Shown here in pieces: positions 43,886 through 54,664 of a stretch of 64,000 nucleotides of DNA. A program made the position numbers and the translations under genes. The stretch is taken from NCBI GenBank assembly GCA_902802815.1, contig CADCNQ010000001.1:121162-185161 (forward strand), in the 5' to 3' direction. The DNA is from an uncultured Bacteroidales bacterium. Lineage in GTDB: Bacteria; Bacteroidota; Bacteroidia; Bacteroidales; Bacteroidaceae. Within the stretch, counting starts at the first letter, position 1, and the number at the start of each line of letters is the position of its first letter. The notes beneath the pieces were generated by a model. The model was not told the DNA's origin and did not search any database. It worked only from the letters and a program-made list of their open reading frames with translations.

Positions 43886-46800
43886 GTGAACGCACGCGCA
43901 TACATACTTGCAATTATTCTCTCTCTGCCTCTGAGCCTCATAGCCCAAAGGCGTGATACTGTCACTATGAGAGAACCTCGCAGCGACCTCAAAGTGGAAC
44001 GGACAAAGCTTCCGGAACCCGAGTCCATCATACGCGAGGTGATATACGACGAAAAGAGCGATTCGTTCGAAATCGGCACTCGTCTGCGTAGCCGCAACAT
44101 GACTACGGCAAAAACTCAAAGCACAACCGCAGCCAACACAACCGCAGCCAACGACACCACCATACGCGGTAACATCGGCATACCTTTTTCTCAAACAGGA
44201 CCCACAACATTAACGGCTACGAGTTATCTCACAGCGCCCACGCTGATGTCACCGGACGAATACCGCAAATGGAGTCTGCATCGCTCCATGATGTCTTATT
44301 ACCGTCAGCGCAATGCTGAGGCATTCGCCACGTCGGGAAAGTCGAAGTTTGACTTCACGAATATGAAATTCAACATCGGCCCCGCAGAGAAGATTTTCGG
44401 TCCGGGCGGCGTGCAGATAAAAACACAGGGTTCGGCCGAACTGAAACTGGGACTCAATCTCAAGCATGTGGACAATCCCTCCATTGCTGTAAACAGGCGT
44501 AGCACCACGGGTCTCGACTTCGACCAAAAAATCAACTTCACCATGACCGGCAAGGTGGGTGACAAAGTAGAGATGAGGCTTAACTATAACACCGATGCCA
44601 CATTCGACTACGATGCTCAGAACCTGAAACTAAAATACGAGGGCAAGGAAGATGAAATTATCAAACTCATTGAGGGTGGCAACATCACATTCCCTTCCAA
44701 CAATTCCCTCATTCCCGGCCTGTCTTCACTCTTCGGACTGCGTGCCGACCTGCAGTTCGGTAAACTGAAGATGCAGACAGTCATTTCACAGAAGAAATCA
44801 GCCTCAAAGAGTGTCTCCACAAAGGGCGGTGCTTCCACCAACAGTTTTGAGATAGCCGGTTCAGATTACGAGCTCAACAGGCACTTCTACCTCTCCCACT
44901 ACATGCGTGAAAATTACGGCAACTGGATGACTACGATACCATCCGTACACAGTGGCATCACAATAAAGCGAATTGAAATCTGGGTGACAAACAAGACTGG
45001 AGCTACGCAGAATACACGTAATATCGTGGCAATGGCAAGTCTAGGTGAAAATCTTGATGAGCACCCTGCCAGCACAAAAGGCAGCACATACCCGGATAAC
45101 TATTCAGGAAACACCTATGCCACAGTGAGCAGTCTCGACGGTGTAAGAGACATCGCCACGGCAGCTGCCACTTTGGAAGCCGCTGGTTACAAGGGCGGTA
45201 CAGATTATGAGAAACTACAGTCTGCGCGCCTCCTATCATCTTCAGAATATGCGATAAACACAGCTCTCGGCACCATATCACTCAACACCACCCTACAGCC
45301 CGACGACATCCTTGCCGTGGCTTACGAGTACACTCTCAACGGAGTCACTCATCAGGTGGGTGAATTCAGCAGCGACCAGAAGGAGAATACACAAACGCTC
45401 ATAGTAAAATTAATAAAGGGTTCTGCCACTACTGCCTCTTCGCCGGTATGGCGACTGATGATGAAAAACGTATATTCCCTCGGAGCCACCAGCGTGGCAC
45501 GTGAGAAGTTTAAGATGGATATCAAATACCTCAGTACATCCGGCACGTATATCACCTATCTGCCAAACTCAAAGACGAAAGACACCCCACTGCTGCGTGC
45601 ACTCGGGCTGGACCGTATTGACCAGAATAACAAATTCCGCCCGGACGGACGCTTCGACTTCATTGAGGGCTACACAATACAGAAAGGACGCATCTATTTC
45701 ACTGTAGAGGAACCTTTCGGCGACCAGTTGGGGGATTTCATGACCGAACGCGGTGTCACACCCGACAGTATTGCAGCCTTTACCTATCGCGAACTCTACG
45801 ACACCACACGTGTGGCAGCTAAACAAGTGGCAGAGAAGAACAAATTTATGCTCATCGGCCGCTATTCGGGTTCAGCCGCAGGTGAGATAGACCTCGGTGT
45901 CACCAACGTTGCACCGGGTTCTGTCATTGTGAGAGCCGGCGGCGTGACACTCGTTGAGAACGAGGACTATACCGTCGACTATAATATGGGGCGCGTCACC
46001 ATTATCAACCAAAGTATTCTTGATGCCGGTACTCCCGTAAATGCCTCTGTGGAAAGCAATGACACCTATGGTATGCAACGCAAAACGGTATTGGGTCTGA
46101 ATATGGACTACGAGGTGAACAAAAACCTCACCATCGGTGCCACCTTGCAATATCTTTCCGAGCAGCCACTCACAACAAAAGTGACCATCGGCAATGAACC
46201 ACTGAAAAACCTCCTTTGGGGCGGACATATCTCATGGAAGCACGAGGCCCAGTGGCTCACCAATCTTGTGAACAAGATACCATTCATCCATGCTACTGCA
46301 CCTTCTCAGATTACCTTTGATGCCGAGGTAGCACAACTGGTAGCCATGCAGTCAAAGAGCGTACAGGGCGAAGCTGCCTACATCGACGACTTCGAAGATG
46401 CTAAGAAGAAAACATCGCTACTGGAGCCCACCCACTGGCAGCTCTCTTCCACGCCGTTTTCTACCTACGCCACCGACATCGCATACAGCAGTGACCCCGA
46501 CGAAGGTGAACGCTGGCGCTACGGACAACATCGTGCCCGTCTCGCCTGGTACACTGTTGATCCACTATTCACCCGCCGCGGTTCCACTCTTGCACCCAGT
46601 TACATCAACGACGACTCCCTCTCCAATCACTACATCCGAGAGATATATGAACGCGAGCTCTACCCCAACAAAACGCAGACCTCTTATTCTTCTGCCAGCA
46701 CTATTCCCGCTCTCAACCTTGCCTATTACCCCACGGAGCGCGGTGCCTATAACCTCACTCGCGAAACCGACAGTCACGACAATCTTCTTAATCCGGAGAA

Positions 46801-49800
46801 CAACTGGGGCGGTATGATGCGAGCCATCGAGAACACCGACTTTGAAACACAGAACATCGAGTACATCGAGTTCTGGCTTATGGATCCATTCTTTTACGAG
46901 CGTGGCAAAACCTACGATGGTCCCCTCCCATCCGACGAATACGGCGGCAAACTATATATCAACCTCGGCGAGATATCAGAGGACATTCTGAAAGACGGCA
47001 GGAAGTTCTACGAGAGCGGTATGCCAACTGACGGTTCCATGACATATCTCACACAAAGCCAGTGGGGTTTCATTCCAAACACCAACTCCGTAACATACGC
47101 CTTCAACAACACTTCCGGAGCACGTGTTCTTCAGGATATCGGTTTCAATGGTCTCAACGACGCGGAAGAGCGTGATTTCGGCAACTACAAGACCTTCCTC
47201 CAGGAGCAACTGCCTCGTTTGGACAATGCGGACATTATTGCCCGTCTGGAGTCAGACCCTGCATCCGATAACTATCACTACTACCGCGGCACCGATTACG
47301 ACCAGATGCGTCTCGGCATTCTCGACCGCTACAAAAACGTCAACCTGCCGCAGGGCAACTCACCTGACGCCGACAATTCACCAGAAAGTTACGAGACATC
47401 GTGGAAGACCACTCCCGACGTGGAAGACCTCAACGCCGACTACACACTCAACGAGACTGAGCGCTATGCCGAGTATGTCATTGACATCAAACCTTCCACC
47501 CTGATGATGGGTGCCAGCAAATACGTCACCGACGTGCGTAATGCCACGGAACGTCTTCGCAACGGCCAGACAGAAACCATACGCTGGTATCTGATGCGAG
47601 TACCCATCCGCGACGAAGACCGCAAGAACTTCAACGGCTTCACTGACTTCTCCTCTGTGCGTTTTATGCGTATGTATCTATCCGGATTCTCCCATTCCGT
47701 CATACTCCGTATGGGCACTCTTGACCTCGTGCATGGTGATTGGCGCCAGTATAGCGGTCAACTTTATCCCGAGACCCCCACCGGCCAGTCAGGCGACATG
47801 ACAGTCTACTCCGTGAATATCGATGAAAACGGAGACAAGACACCTGTCAACTACGTCCTGCCTCCCGGCATCTCACGCGTCACCGACCCCTCCCAGAGCC
47901 AACTCGTAGAAAACAACGAGCAATCGCTTTCCCTTATTATCACAAATCTGGATGCAGGCGATGCCAAAGCCATCTACAAGAACTGCAAGTACGACATGCG
48001 CAAGTACCGCCATCTACAGATGTTCTGTCACGCCAATGCCCTTGAAAATGATGAGACGGCTCTCATGAGCGGAGAGATGACTGTGTTCATGCGCCTCGGA
48101 ACAGACTATCAGTCCAACTACTACGAATACGAAGTTCCTCTGGTACTTACTCCATCATGGGTTCCACGCGGTGTAAAATACGACAACTATAATGTAGCCG
48201 ACCGAACCAAGGTTTGGCCCGAGGCCAACATGTTCGACTTTGATCTTATGCGACTCATCGATGCCAAGAAGGAGCGCAACCGCCTCAAGAGTCTTGGTCA
48301 AGCCGACTACACACGTCGTTGCGAAAGTTACGACCCCGATCATCCTAACAACAAGATTACCGTGATGGGTAATCCCACGTTGGGCGAAGTGAAGACTATT
48401 ATGATTGGTGTGCGCAACAGGGGACGCACGATAAAGAACATCGAGGTGTGGGTCAATGAGCTCCGTTTGCAGGAGTTCACCAACGAGGGCGGTTGGGCTG
48501 CCCGCGGCGCTCTTAATGTGCAGTTGTCCGACATCGGTTCGTTTTCTGCCACGGGACGCATCGTTACCGCAGGTTTCGGTGCCCTGGAACAGAGCGTGCA
48601 GGAGCGTACCGACGAAAACACCTACGAATATCAGTTCACCGCCTCTCTTGACCTCGGCCGTCTGCTACCCGAGAAGGCGAAAGTCAGCTTCCCCTTCTAC
48701 TATTCCTACGGCAAGACCATCGTCCGTCCAAAATACAACATGCTCGATACCGACATGCTGCTCTCCGATGCACTCGATGCTCTCCAGACACAGAGTGAGA
48801 AAGACTCTCTCACAAGTCTCGTCACACGCCGCGAGGTAACAAAGAATCTCTCCATCTCCGGTGCCAAGATCAACATCAAGTCTCGCAAGCATCCCATGCC
48901 ATACGACCCGGCCAACTTCACCTTCAACTACGCGCAGTCATCCACCGAGCGCACCGGCGAAACCACCGTTTATGAATACGACCGAAACTGGAAGGGCGGG
49001 CTTAACTACTCATGGACACCCAACTGGAAGAGCTGGGAACCTTTTAAAAATATCAAGTCAAAGTCCAAGTGGATGCAGATTATCAAAGACCAGAATCTTG
49101 CCTTCTGCCCGCAGAACATCACCTTCGCCACCGACATCACACGTAGTTACTACGAACTACAGGAGCGAGATCTCGACGACCCAGAAAATCCAACCAGTAT
49201 CCCAGTCACATTCTCTTCCACATTCCTATGGAACCGTTCTTTCTCCCTCAAATGGGACATCTTCAAGGCTCTCCATTTCTCTTGGCAGAGCGGCACACAG
49301 GCAGAAATCGAGGGCGCGCAAAACATCCGGGCTATCAACCCAGACCTATACCCCGACGACTACGAACGCTGGAAGGATAGCGTCAAAATCTCTCTTGCAA
49401 AATTCGGTCGGCCGCTCAACTACAGCCAGCAGGTCTCCCTCTCCTATAAACTACCAATCAACAAACTGCCTATCTTCGACTGGATTACCGCAGACGGCAC
49501 CTACACCAGCAACTACTCATGGCGTCGCGGCATTGAGGATGCCAACGGTAATAATATGGGCCACACCATTAACACACAGCGCAACATCAATGTCAACGGC
49601 AAGTTTGCGATGGAGACGCTCTACAACCACTCCGACTTCCTCAAGGAGGTGAACAAAAAATTCTCCGCATCCAACGTGAAGAACGAGGCCAACAAGAAGA
49701 AAACCGCCAAGAAACAGGAGAACGACCTCAAGAAGACGCGTAAGATAGCAGAGGAACAAGCACGCGTAGCAGCTGAGGAGGAAAGCAAGAAAACCGGCAT

Positions 49801-51649
49801 ACCCGTCGATTCCATTCTCCGCCGCAATCAGGCCTCGCAACCGAAGACCGCCACTCCCGCACGCAGTAAGAGCAAGGCATCGTCCAAACGCGGCTATGCC
49901 CAAGAAATCGCCCTCTTGCCTGACACCATGATGGAAATCAACCACGGTCAGAAATCGAAGCGCCTCATTGTTAAGGCCCTTGACCTGAAGGGACGCGAGG
50001 TAAAGGTACGTTTCAAGAAGATTGACGAGAACAAGATAGCCATCCGAACTTCCGAGGCCGATACCGGCAAGATACGTCTCAACGTCGTTGCCAAGAAGCC
50101 CCGTGACGAGGAAAAGTGGTTCAAGTGGGCAGAGGCCGGCGCACGCTTCCTCATGATGGTGCGCAATGTCTCCATCTCCTATCGCAACACATACAACCTC
50201 AACGTACCTGGTTTCCGCGAGTCCATCGGTGCCATACTCGGTCAGCGCAGTACGGACTTCGGTTTCACTCCAGGCATCGGATTCGGCCTTGGTCTCGTTG
50301 GCGATGATTATATTGAAACGGCCCGCCAACGCGGATGGCTCATGACCGACACCACACTATCCACTCCTGCCACCTCCGCCACAACTCAGGATGTACAGAT
50401 CAAGGCTACGCTCGAACCCTTCACCGACCTCAAAATAGACCTGAATATGTCGCACACGCGCAACGACAGCAAGAGCATACAATACATGTTCCCCAACAAG
50501 ATGCCCTCGTATTCCGGTTCGTTCAACATGACTACCATCACCATCTCCACGGCCTTCTCTTCAATGGGCAATGCCGACAACAACTACCACAGCAAGGTCT
50601 TTGATCGTTTCCTCCATAATCTTGATGTGATGCAGCAGCGCGTACAGTCCAAGTATATGGGTACCATGTATCCCGCCGGCATGCCCGGTCACAGCGGCAT
50701 GTACGACCCCTCCAAGACTCCCGTCAGCCGCTATTCTGCCGATGTCATGATACCGGCCTTCCTCGCTGCATATCAAGGTCGCGATGCCAGCAGTGCCAGC
50801 ACCGATATCTTCCCCACCCTCCTGAGGATGCTACCCAACTGGAACATATCGTATAAAGGTCTGGGTAATCTGCCCTGGGTGCGTGACCACTTCAAGAGCG
50901 TCACACTCACCCATGCCTACAAGAGCATTTACAGTATCGGTTCCTACAATTCCTACAGCAACTACATCCGGAGTATTGCAGGTGAGGATATGGGGTATGC
51001 CGGCACGGCTGCGGCAGGGGTCTATTCTGCCTCCTCTATGTACGACATCTCCACCGTATCCATCAACGAGACGTTCTCTCCCCTCATCGGCATAAATCTG
51101 ACATTCAACAACAATATGACACTTAAGGCGGAGTATAAGACCACACGTGTCTCCACGCTGTCCATCACGTCTGCCCAAATCAATGAGACCAGCAGTAAGG
51201 ACTTCGTTATCGGCTGGGGTTGGAAAATTAATGACTTCCGTCTCTCCTCACTCTTTGGCGGCAAGGCTTCGCGCAAAGCAGCCAAGGCCAACCGCAGCAA
51301 CAAGAAGGGTTCTTCCTCCAAGGCTACGTCCAACACACAGAGCAACTCCTCTTCTTCCAAATCATCAAGCACTAAAAAGGCATTTGCCCACGACCTGAAT
51401 CTCCGTTTCGACTTCTCTCTGCGCAATCAGGCTGCCATCCGCCGTGACATACAGAGTGGACTTTGCGAGGCCACCAGCGGCCAATTGGCCATCAAGACCT
51501 CAGCCCAAATCGACTACACCATGTCGCGCTATATCACGATGAGCCTCTACTACGACCGCCAGCGCTCCTCCCCACTGCTTTCTTCGTCCTCCTACCCCAC
51601 CGTCACTCAGGACTTCGGCATGACGATGAAAGTCTCCCTCACGCGTTAG
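43886..51649 (+). CDS. sprA: Type IX secretion / gliding outer-membrane translocon protein SprA (Sov)
   Basis: About 2587 residues, the expected giant size. SprA is the outer-membrane pore of the type IX secretion system. No ATG fits; GTG 43886 gives the good signal peptide MNARAYILAIILSLPLSLIAQ, with GTG 43868 as alternative. Recognisable stretches include FNIGPAEKIFGPGGVQIKTQ, LKLKYEGKEDEIIKLIEGGN and the recurrent T(K)LK-rich barrel segments; the protein ends in an alternating beta strand. Two low-complexity inserts stand out: a Lys/Glu/Ala-rich coil near residues 1925-2000 and a Ser/Lys-rich run near 2465-2500. It provides the export route for the many secreted proteins with GKK(Y/F)-type tails in this window. 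Confidence 0.95.
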   Translation: MNARAYILAIILSLPLSLIAQRRDTVTMREPRSDLKVERTKLPEPESIIREVIYDEKSDSFEIGTRLRSRNMTTAKTQSTTAANTTAANDTTIRGNIGIPFSQTGPTTLTATSYLTAPTLMSPDEYRKWSLHRSMMSYYRQRNAEAFATSGKSKFDFTNMKFNIGPAEKIFGPGGVQIKTQGSAELKLGLNLKHVDNPSIAVNRRSTTGLDFDQKINFTMTGKVGDKVEMRLNYNTDATFDYDAQNLKLKYEGKEDEIIKLIEGGNITFPSNNSLIPGLSSLFGLRADLQFGKLKMQTVISQKKSASKSVSTKGGASTNSFEIAGSDYELNRHFYLSHYMRENYGNWMTTIPSVHSGITIKRIEIWVTNKTGATQNTRNIVAMASLGENLDEHPASTKGSTYPDNYSGNTYATVSSLDGVRDIATAAATLEAAGYKGGTDYEKLQSARLLSSSEYAINTALGTISLNTTLQPDDILAVAYEYTLNGVTHQVGEFSSDQKENTQTLIVKLIKGSATTASSPVWRLMMKNVYSLGATSVAREKFKMDIKYLSTSGTYITYLPNSKTKDTPLLRALGLDRIDQNNKFRPDGRFDFIEGYTIQKGRIYFTVEEPFGDQLGDFMTERGVTPDSIAAFTYRELYDTTRVAAKQVAEKNKFMLIGRYSGSAAGEIDLGVTNVAPGSVIVRAGGVTLVENEDYTVDYNMGRVTIINQSILDAGTPVNASVESNDTYGMQRKTVLGLNMDYEVNKNLTIGATLQYLSEQPLTTKVTIGNEPLKNLLWGGHISWKHEAQWLTNLVNKIPFIHATAPSQITFDAEVAQLVAMQSKSVQGEAAYIDDFEDAKKKTSLLEPTHWQLSSTPFSTYATDIAYSSDPDEGERWRYGQHRARLAWYTVDPLFTRRGSTLAPSYINDDSLSNHYIREIYERELYPNKTQTSYSSASTIPALNLAYYPTERGAYNLTRETDSHDNLLNPENNWGGMMRAIENTDFETQNIEYIEFWLMDPFFYERGKTYDGPLPSDEYGGKLYINLGEISEDILKDGRKFYESGMPTDGSMTYLTQSQWGFIPNTNSVTYAFNNTSGARVLQDIGFNGLNDAEERDFGNYKTFLQEQLPRLDNADIIARLESDPASDNYHYYRGTDYDQMRLGILDRYKNVNLPQGNSPDADNSPESYETSWKTTPDVEDLNADYTLNETERYAEYVIDIKPSTLMMGASKYVTDVRNATERLRNGQTETIRWYLMRVPIRDEDRKNFNGFTDFSSVRFMRMYLSGFSHSVILRMGTLDLVHGDWRQYSGQLYPETPTGQSGDMTVYSVNIDENGDKTPVNYVLPPGISRVTDPSQSQLVENNEQSLSLIITNLDAGDAKAIYKNCKYDMRKYRHLQMFCHANALENDETALMSGEMTVFMRLGTDYQSNYYEYEVPLVLTPSWVPRGVKYDNYNVADRTKVWPEANMFDFDLMRLIDAKKERNRLKSLGQADYTRRCESYDPDHPNNKITVMGNPTLGEVKTIMIGVRNRGRTIKNIEVWVNELRLQEFTNEGGWAARGALNVQLSDIGSFSATGRIVTAGFGALEQSVQERTDENTYEYQFTASLDLGRLLPEKAKVSFPFYYSYGKTIVRPKYNMLDTDMLLSDALDALQTQSEKDSLTSLVTRREVTKNLSISGAKINIKSRKHPMPYDPANFTFNYAQSSTERTGETTVYEYDRNWKGGLNYSWTPNWKSWEPFKNIKSKSKWMQIIKDQNLAFCPQNITFATDITRSYYELQERDLDDPENPTSIPVTFSSTFLWNRSFSLKWDIFKALHFSWQSGTQAEIEGAQNIRAINPDLYPDDYERWKDSVKISLAKFGRPLNYSQQVSLSYKLPINKLPIFDWITADGTYTSNYSWRRGIEDANGNNMGHTINTQRNINVNGKFAMETLYNHSDFLKEVNKKFSASNVKNEANKKKTAKKQENDLKKTRKIAEEQARVAAEEESKKTGIPVDSILRRNQASQPKTATPARSKSKASSKRGYAQEIALLPDTMMEINHGQKSKRLIVKALDLKGREVKVRFKKIDENKIAIRTSEADTGKIRLNVVAKKPRDEEKWFKWAEAGARFLMMVRNVSISYRNTYNLNVPGFRESIGAILGQRSTDFGFTPGIGFGLGLVGDDYIETARQRGWLMTDTTLSTPATSATTQDVQIKATLEPFTDLKIDLNMSHTRNDSKSIQYMFPNKMPSYSGSFNMTTITISTAFSSMGNADNNYHSKVFDRFLHNLDVMQQRVQSKYMGTMYPAGMPGHSGMYDPSKTPVSRYSADVMIPAFLAAYQGRDASSASTDIFPTLLRMLPNWNISYKGLGNLPWVRDHFKSVTLTHAYKSIYSIGSYNSYSNYIRSIAGEDMGYAGTAAAGVYSASSMYDISTVSINETFSPLIGINLTFNNNMTLKAEYKTTRVSTLSITSAQINETSSKDFVIGWGWKINDFRLSSLFGGKASRKAAKANRSNKKGSSSKATSNTQSNSSSSKSSSTKKAFAHDLNLRFDFSLRNQAAIRRDIQSGLCEATSGQLAIKTSAQIDYTMSRYITMSLYYDRQRSSPLLSSSSYPTVTQDFGMTMKVSLTR

Positions 51650-51652
51650 GTC

Positions 51653-54600
51653 TTATCGTTTTTCAAGGAACTCGATTTCAACGATACGCAGCTCATTATT
51701 GGTTTCACTGCCGTTTTTCGCTTTGAAAAGGTCGAGTTCCCCTGCGGCTGGTTCTGCAACTTCCACAATACCGCCGAAAGCATCCTCTTCCTTACCGGCA
51801 CCTTTCAGACGTATGGTGATTTCATCAGTCCTGACCCGCTTGCATGGAGTCAGATGAATGTAACCGAGACTTCGTTCCGTATCGCCGTTCCAGACAAGCT
51901 GCTTGCCGGCATATATTTCAAGAGGATAACTGCGCATACGCCACCCGGTAAGTTTGAGACAAATATCTTCAACTACGGTTTTCCTGGCAAGTTTATATGT
52001 AATCCATGCCGTAGAGAGACGCCCGTCGTTCTTCCATTCCGATAGTTCGTTGTCATCGAAACTGCGGGAAACATGTTCAGAGTCACAGCCCGCTGTAGCA
52101 GAAACAATCCGTATGCCACGTGCCTCTTCTTTGTATGACGGTGTGAGGGGTGTCTCACCTCTTGAAAGCGAGGGACTTAGAGCGAAGAGTGAAGAATCTA
52201 TTGGCGCAGGTAAAGAGTGAAGAGTGATTTCTGCCGGATCCAATCCTTCGGCACGCGCCACAAGACGTATTTCACCGGCATCGGTCGTTGTGCGGACAAG
52301 CACGCGGTTGACGCCGCACTCCACCGGCAGAGATTTAGCGCCGACGTAGTTATCGGAGACATTCTTTGTGGCGGCTGCGTCGAGCAGGCCTTCGGGGCGA
52401 TTGTCGTCGGGCCGTTGCAACGATGGATTGTTGCGCGAGGCAATGCCGCCAATCCAACATGCCTCTCCCGAGAGCTCAAAATGAATCATGCGACTGTCAA
52501 GCGGACAACGATGTCCGTTCCCGTCGACCACCTCTGCCTGAAACAGCACCATATCAGCACCGTCGGCCTTTGTTCCCTCCGGGTCCCTGATGGCTGTAAG
52601 TTTCAGCCGGCAAGGTTCGCCTGTGGTCTCCAATTTGTAGTGGCTGCCATCGGAAGCAACTGCTTCCAATGTGCCCGGTTCAAAAGAAACATCGTCAAAG
52701 GTAAAGAGATAACGGTAGCTCTGTTTCCCTTTTCCCAATGAATGTCCGTTGAGGAAGAGTTCCACCGAATCGCCCGTAGAAACAACATAAACCGGTTTCT
52801 TCACAGCTGACGTATAGTTCCAATGACCGACGATATAAGTCTGAGGAGATTCCGGTTCCACCCACCCGTTCCACATCACCTGGTGCACATAGAAAGCATC
52901 CTTGGGAATGCGCATAGCGTCCACTACTCCGCTGGTGCGATAGTTCGACTCGCCGCGATGGTGGGTGTTTGTGTCGGAAAACACTATCTTCACGCCACCT
53001 GAAGAAACGCGGGTACCGGTTCCGGGACGCTCGCGCCAGTAGTCGTACCAGCGACGTACCATTTCGACGGCAAACTGGTCCATATTATGATTGTAGGCAG
53101 GTGCAGGCTGACCGCGATACAACGGGCCCTCACCCTCTTTGTGATAGGGATAGCTCCAATCATCCCAATACTTGCGCAGACCTTCATCACGACAGTATTC
53201 CATCGCCCACATCGGGTGCTTTCCCGACTTGTTGATGTACAACATCTCACCGCCGTATTCCGCCTCATCGATGTCGAGCATCTCACGACTGCCTATGGCA
53301 CGCCCGCCGTATGGGTCGTACTTGTCGCGGATGGCCTTCATCTCAAGCATGTGTTCGCGCGATATACTCTCATTGCCGCACTCATAGAAGAGGACAGAAG
53401 GATTATTCCTGTTATAGATGATGGCATCGCGCATCAGTTCCGTACGCTGATTCCAGCGGGCTCCCTCCACATCCTTCTCCGCGTCACCGGCAGGCATTGC
53501 CTGAATGAGTCCCACACGATCACATGACTCTATATCCTGCTTCCACGGAGTGACGTGCATCCAACGCACAAGGTTTCCGCCCGACTCTACCATCATCCCG
53601 TTGGAGTAATCGCTCAGCCATGCCGGCACGCTGAGCCCCACCCCCGGCCATTCGTTGGATGTGCGCTGGGCATAGCCGTGCACCATAAGCACGCGGTCGT
53701 TGAGCCATATCTTTCCCTCACCGAAACGGGTCTTTCGGAAACCGGTACGGGTGACGACCCTGTCGCTTCCTGTGTCATCGAGTGTTTCCCGCAGATACGT
53801 CTCCACCGTGTAGAGATAGCCGTAGCCCCACGACCAGAAGTGCAAACCTTGCACCTCCTGCCCGGCCTTAGCGATGACGGTCTCCCCCGGCTGCAGGGTG
53901 AAACGCCCGTCACCGTTGAATCCGGCCACCTTGTTGCCGTCCCGGTCTTTCAGCACGACGGTCAGGAAGAACGTCCGAGCGCGGGAATCGTCATTTCTCA
54001 CCTGTGACTCCACATGAACAACGGCCTTGCGGCGGGGAATGTCGAAATCCGTAGCATAGACGTAAGTTCCCGTTGTGCCGAGGTCAGAATAGAGAGGCAA
54101 TGTCTGGTAGAGCTTCCCCGTCACGTGCAACCATACATTCTTGGGGATACCGCCGTAGTTGGCATTGAAATTACGGTCGTTCCACTGGTAGCGGCTGTTG
54201 TGGCGTCGCGAGCGGTAAGTCCAACTGTTGTCACAGCGCACGCTAATCGTATTCCATCCTTCTTTTATATACTGTGTCATGTCGAAACCGCACGCCATTA
54301 CTCCGTTTTCGCTGAAACCCAGATGATGACCGTTCAGGTAGAAGTCGGCTCCCTGACGCACGCCCTCGAACTCGATGAAATATTTCTTATCCCCAACACT
54401 CTCCACCATGAACTTTTTCCGATACCACACGACGGTATCCGTCAAATCCACGATATCCTTGCGGAACGCCTCATCACCGTTGAAAGCATAGGGCAATGTC
54501 ACTGCCTGCCACCCGCTGTCATCATACTCCGGTTGCACAGCTTCCGGTATGTCGCCCACACAGAGTCTCCAGTTGGCATTGAATTTCTGTTTCACGCGCC

Positions 54601-54661
54601 CGACGACATGCAAGCACAGCGTGAACGACAGTATCAGTGTTAATACGCAGCGATGATTCAT
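51653..54661 (-). CDS. Secreted glycoside hydrolase family 2 (beta-galactosidase/glucuronidase-like)
   Basis: 1002 residues with a signal peptide (cleavage near VVG, about residue 21). Sugar-binding jelly-roll (25-200, with WYRKKF, YLNGHHLGFSENG), Ig-like domain (200-310), catalytic barrel (310-600) with acid/base Glu431 in YECGNES and a likely nucleophile Glu488 in WAMEYCRDEG, then DUF4982-like and Ig domains. The last 190 residues contain an F5/8-like sugar-binding region (FDDNELSEWKNDGRLSTAWI). Four bases downstream of the PL11 gene, so it probably removes terminal galactose from rhamnogalacturonan-I fragments. Sec-exported, presumably periplasmic or surface. Confidence 0.92.
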   Translation of the reverse strand: MNHRCVLTLILSFTLCLHVVGRVKQKFNANWRLCVGDIPEAVQPEYDDSGWQAVTLPYAFNGDEAFRKDIVDLTDTVVWYRKKFMVESVGDKKYFIEFEGVRQGADFYLNGHHLGFSENGVMACGFDMTQYIKEGWNTISVRCDNSWTYRSRRHNSRYQWNDRNFNANYGGIPKNVWLHVTGKLYQTLPLYSDLGTTGTYVYATDFDIPRRKAVVHVESQVRNDDSRARTFFLTVVLKDRDGNKVAGFNGDGRFTLQPGETVIAKAGQEVQGLHFWSWGYGYLYTVETYLRETLDDTGSDRVVTRTGFRKTRFGEGKIWLNDRVLMVHGYAQRTSNEWPGVGLSVPAWLSDYSNGMMVESGGNLVRWMHVTPWKQDIESCDRVGLIQAMPAGDAEKDVEGARWNQRTELMRDAIIYNRNNPSVLFYECGNESISREHMLEMKAIRDKYDPYGGRAIGSREMLDIDEAEYGGEMLYINKSGKHPMWAMEYCRDEGLRKYWDDWSYPYHKEGEGPLYRGQPAPAYNHNMDQFAVEMVRRWYDYWRERPGTGTRVSSGGVKIVFSDTNTHHRGESNYRTSGVVDAMRIPKDAFYVHQVMWNGWVEPESPQTYIVGHWNYTSAVKKPVYVVSTGDSVELFLNGHSLGKGKQSYRYLFTFDDVSFEPGTLEAVASDGSHYKLETTGEPCRLKLTAIRDPEGTKADGADMVLFQAEVVDGNGHRCPLDSRMIHFELSGEACWIGGIASRNNPSLQRPDDNRPEGLLDAAATKNVSDNYVGAKSLPVECGVNRVLVRTTTDAGEIRLVARAEGLDPAEITLHSLPAPIDSSLFALSPSLSRGETPLTPSYKEEARGIRIVSATAGCDSEHVSRSFDDNELSEWKNDGRLSTAWITYKLARKTVVEDICLKLTGWRMRSYPLEIYAGKQLVWNGDTERSLGYIHLTPCKRVRTDEITIRLKGAGKEEDAFGGIVEVAEPAAGELDLFKAKNGSETNNELRIVEIEFLEKR

Positions 54662-54664
54662 GGC

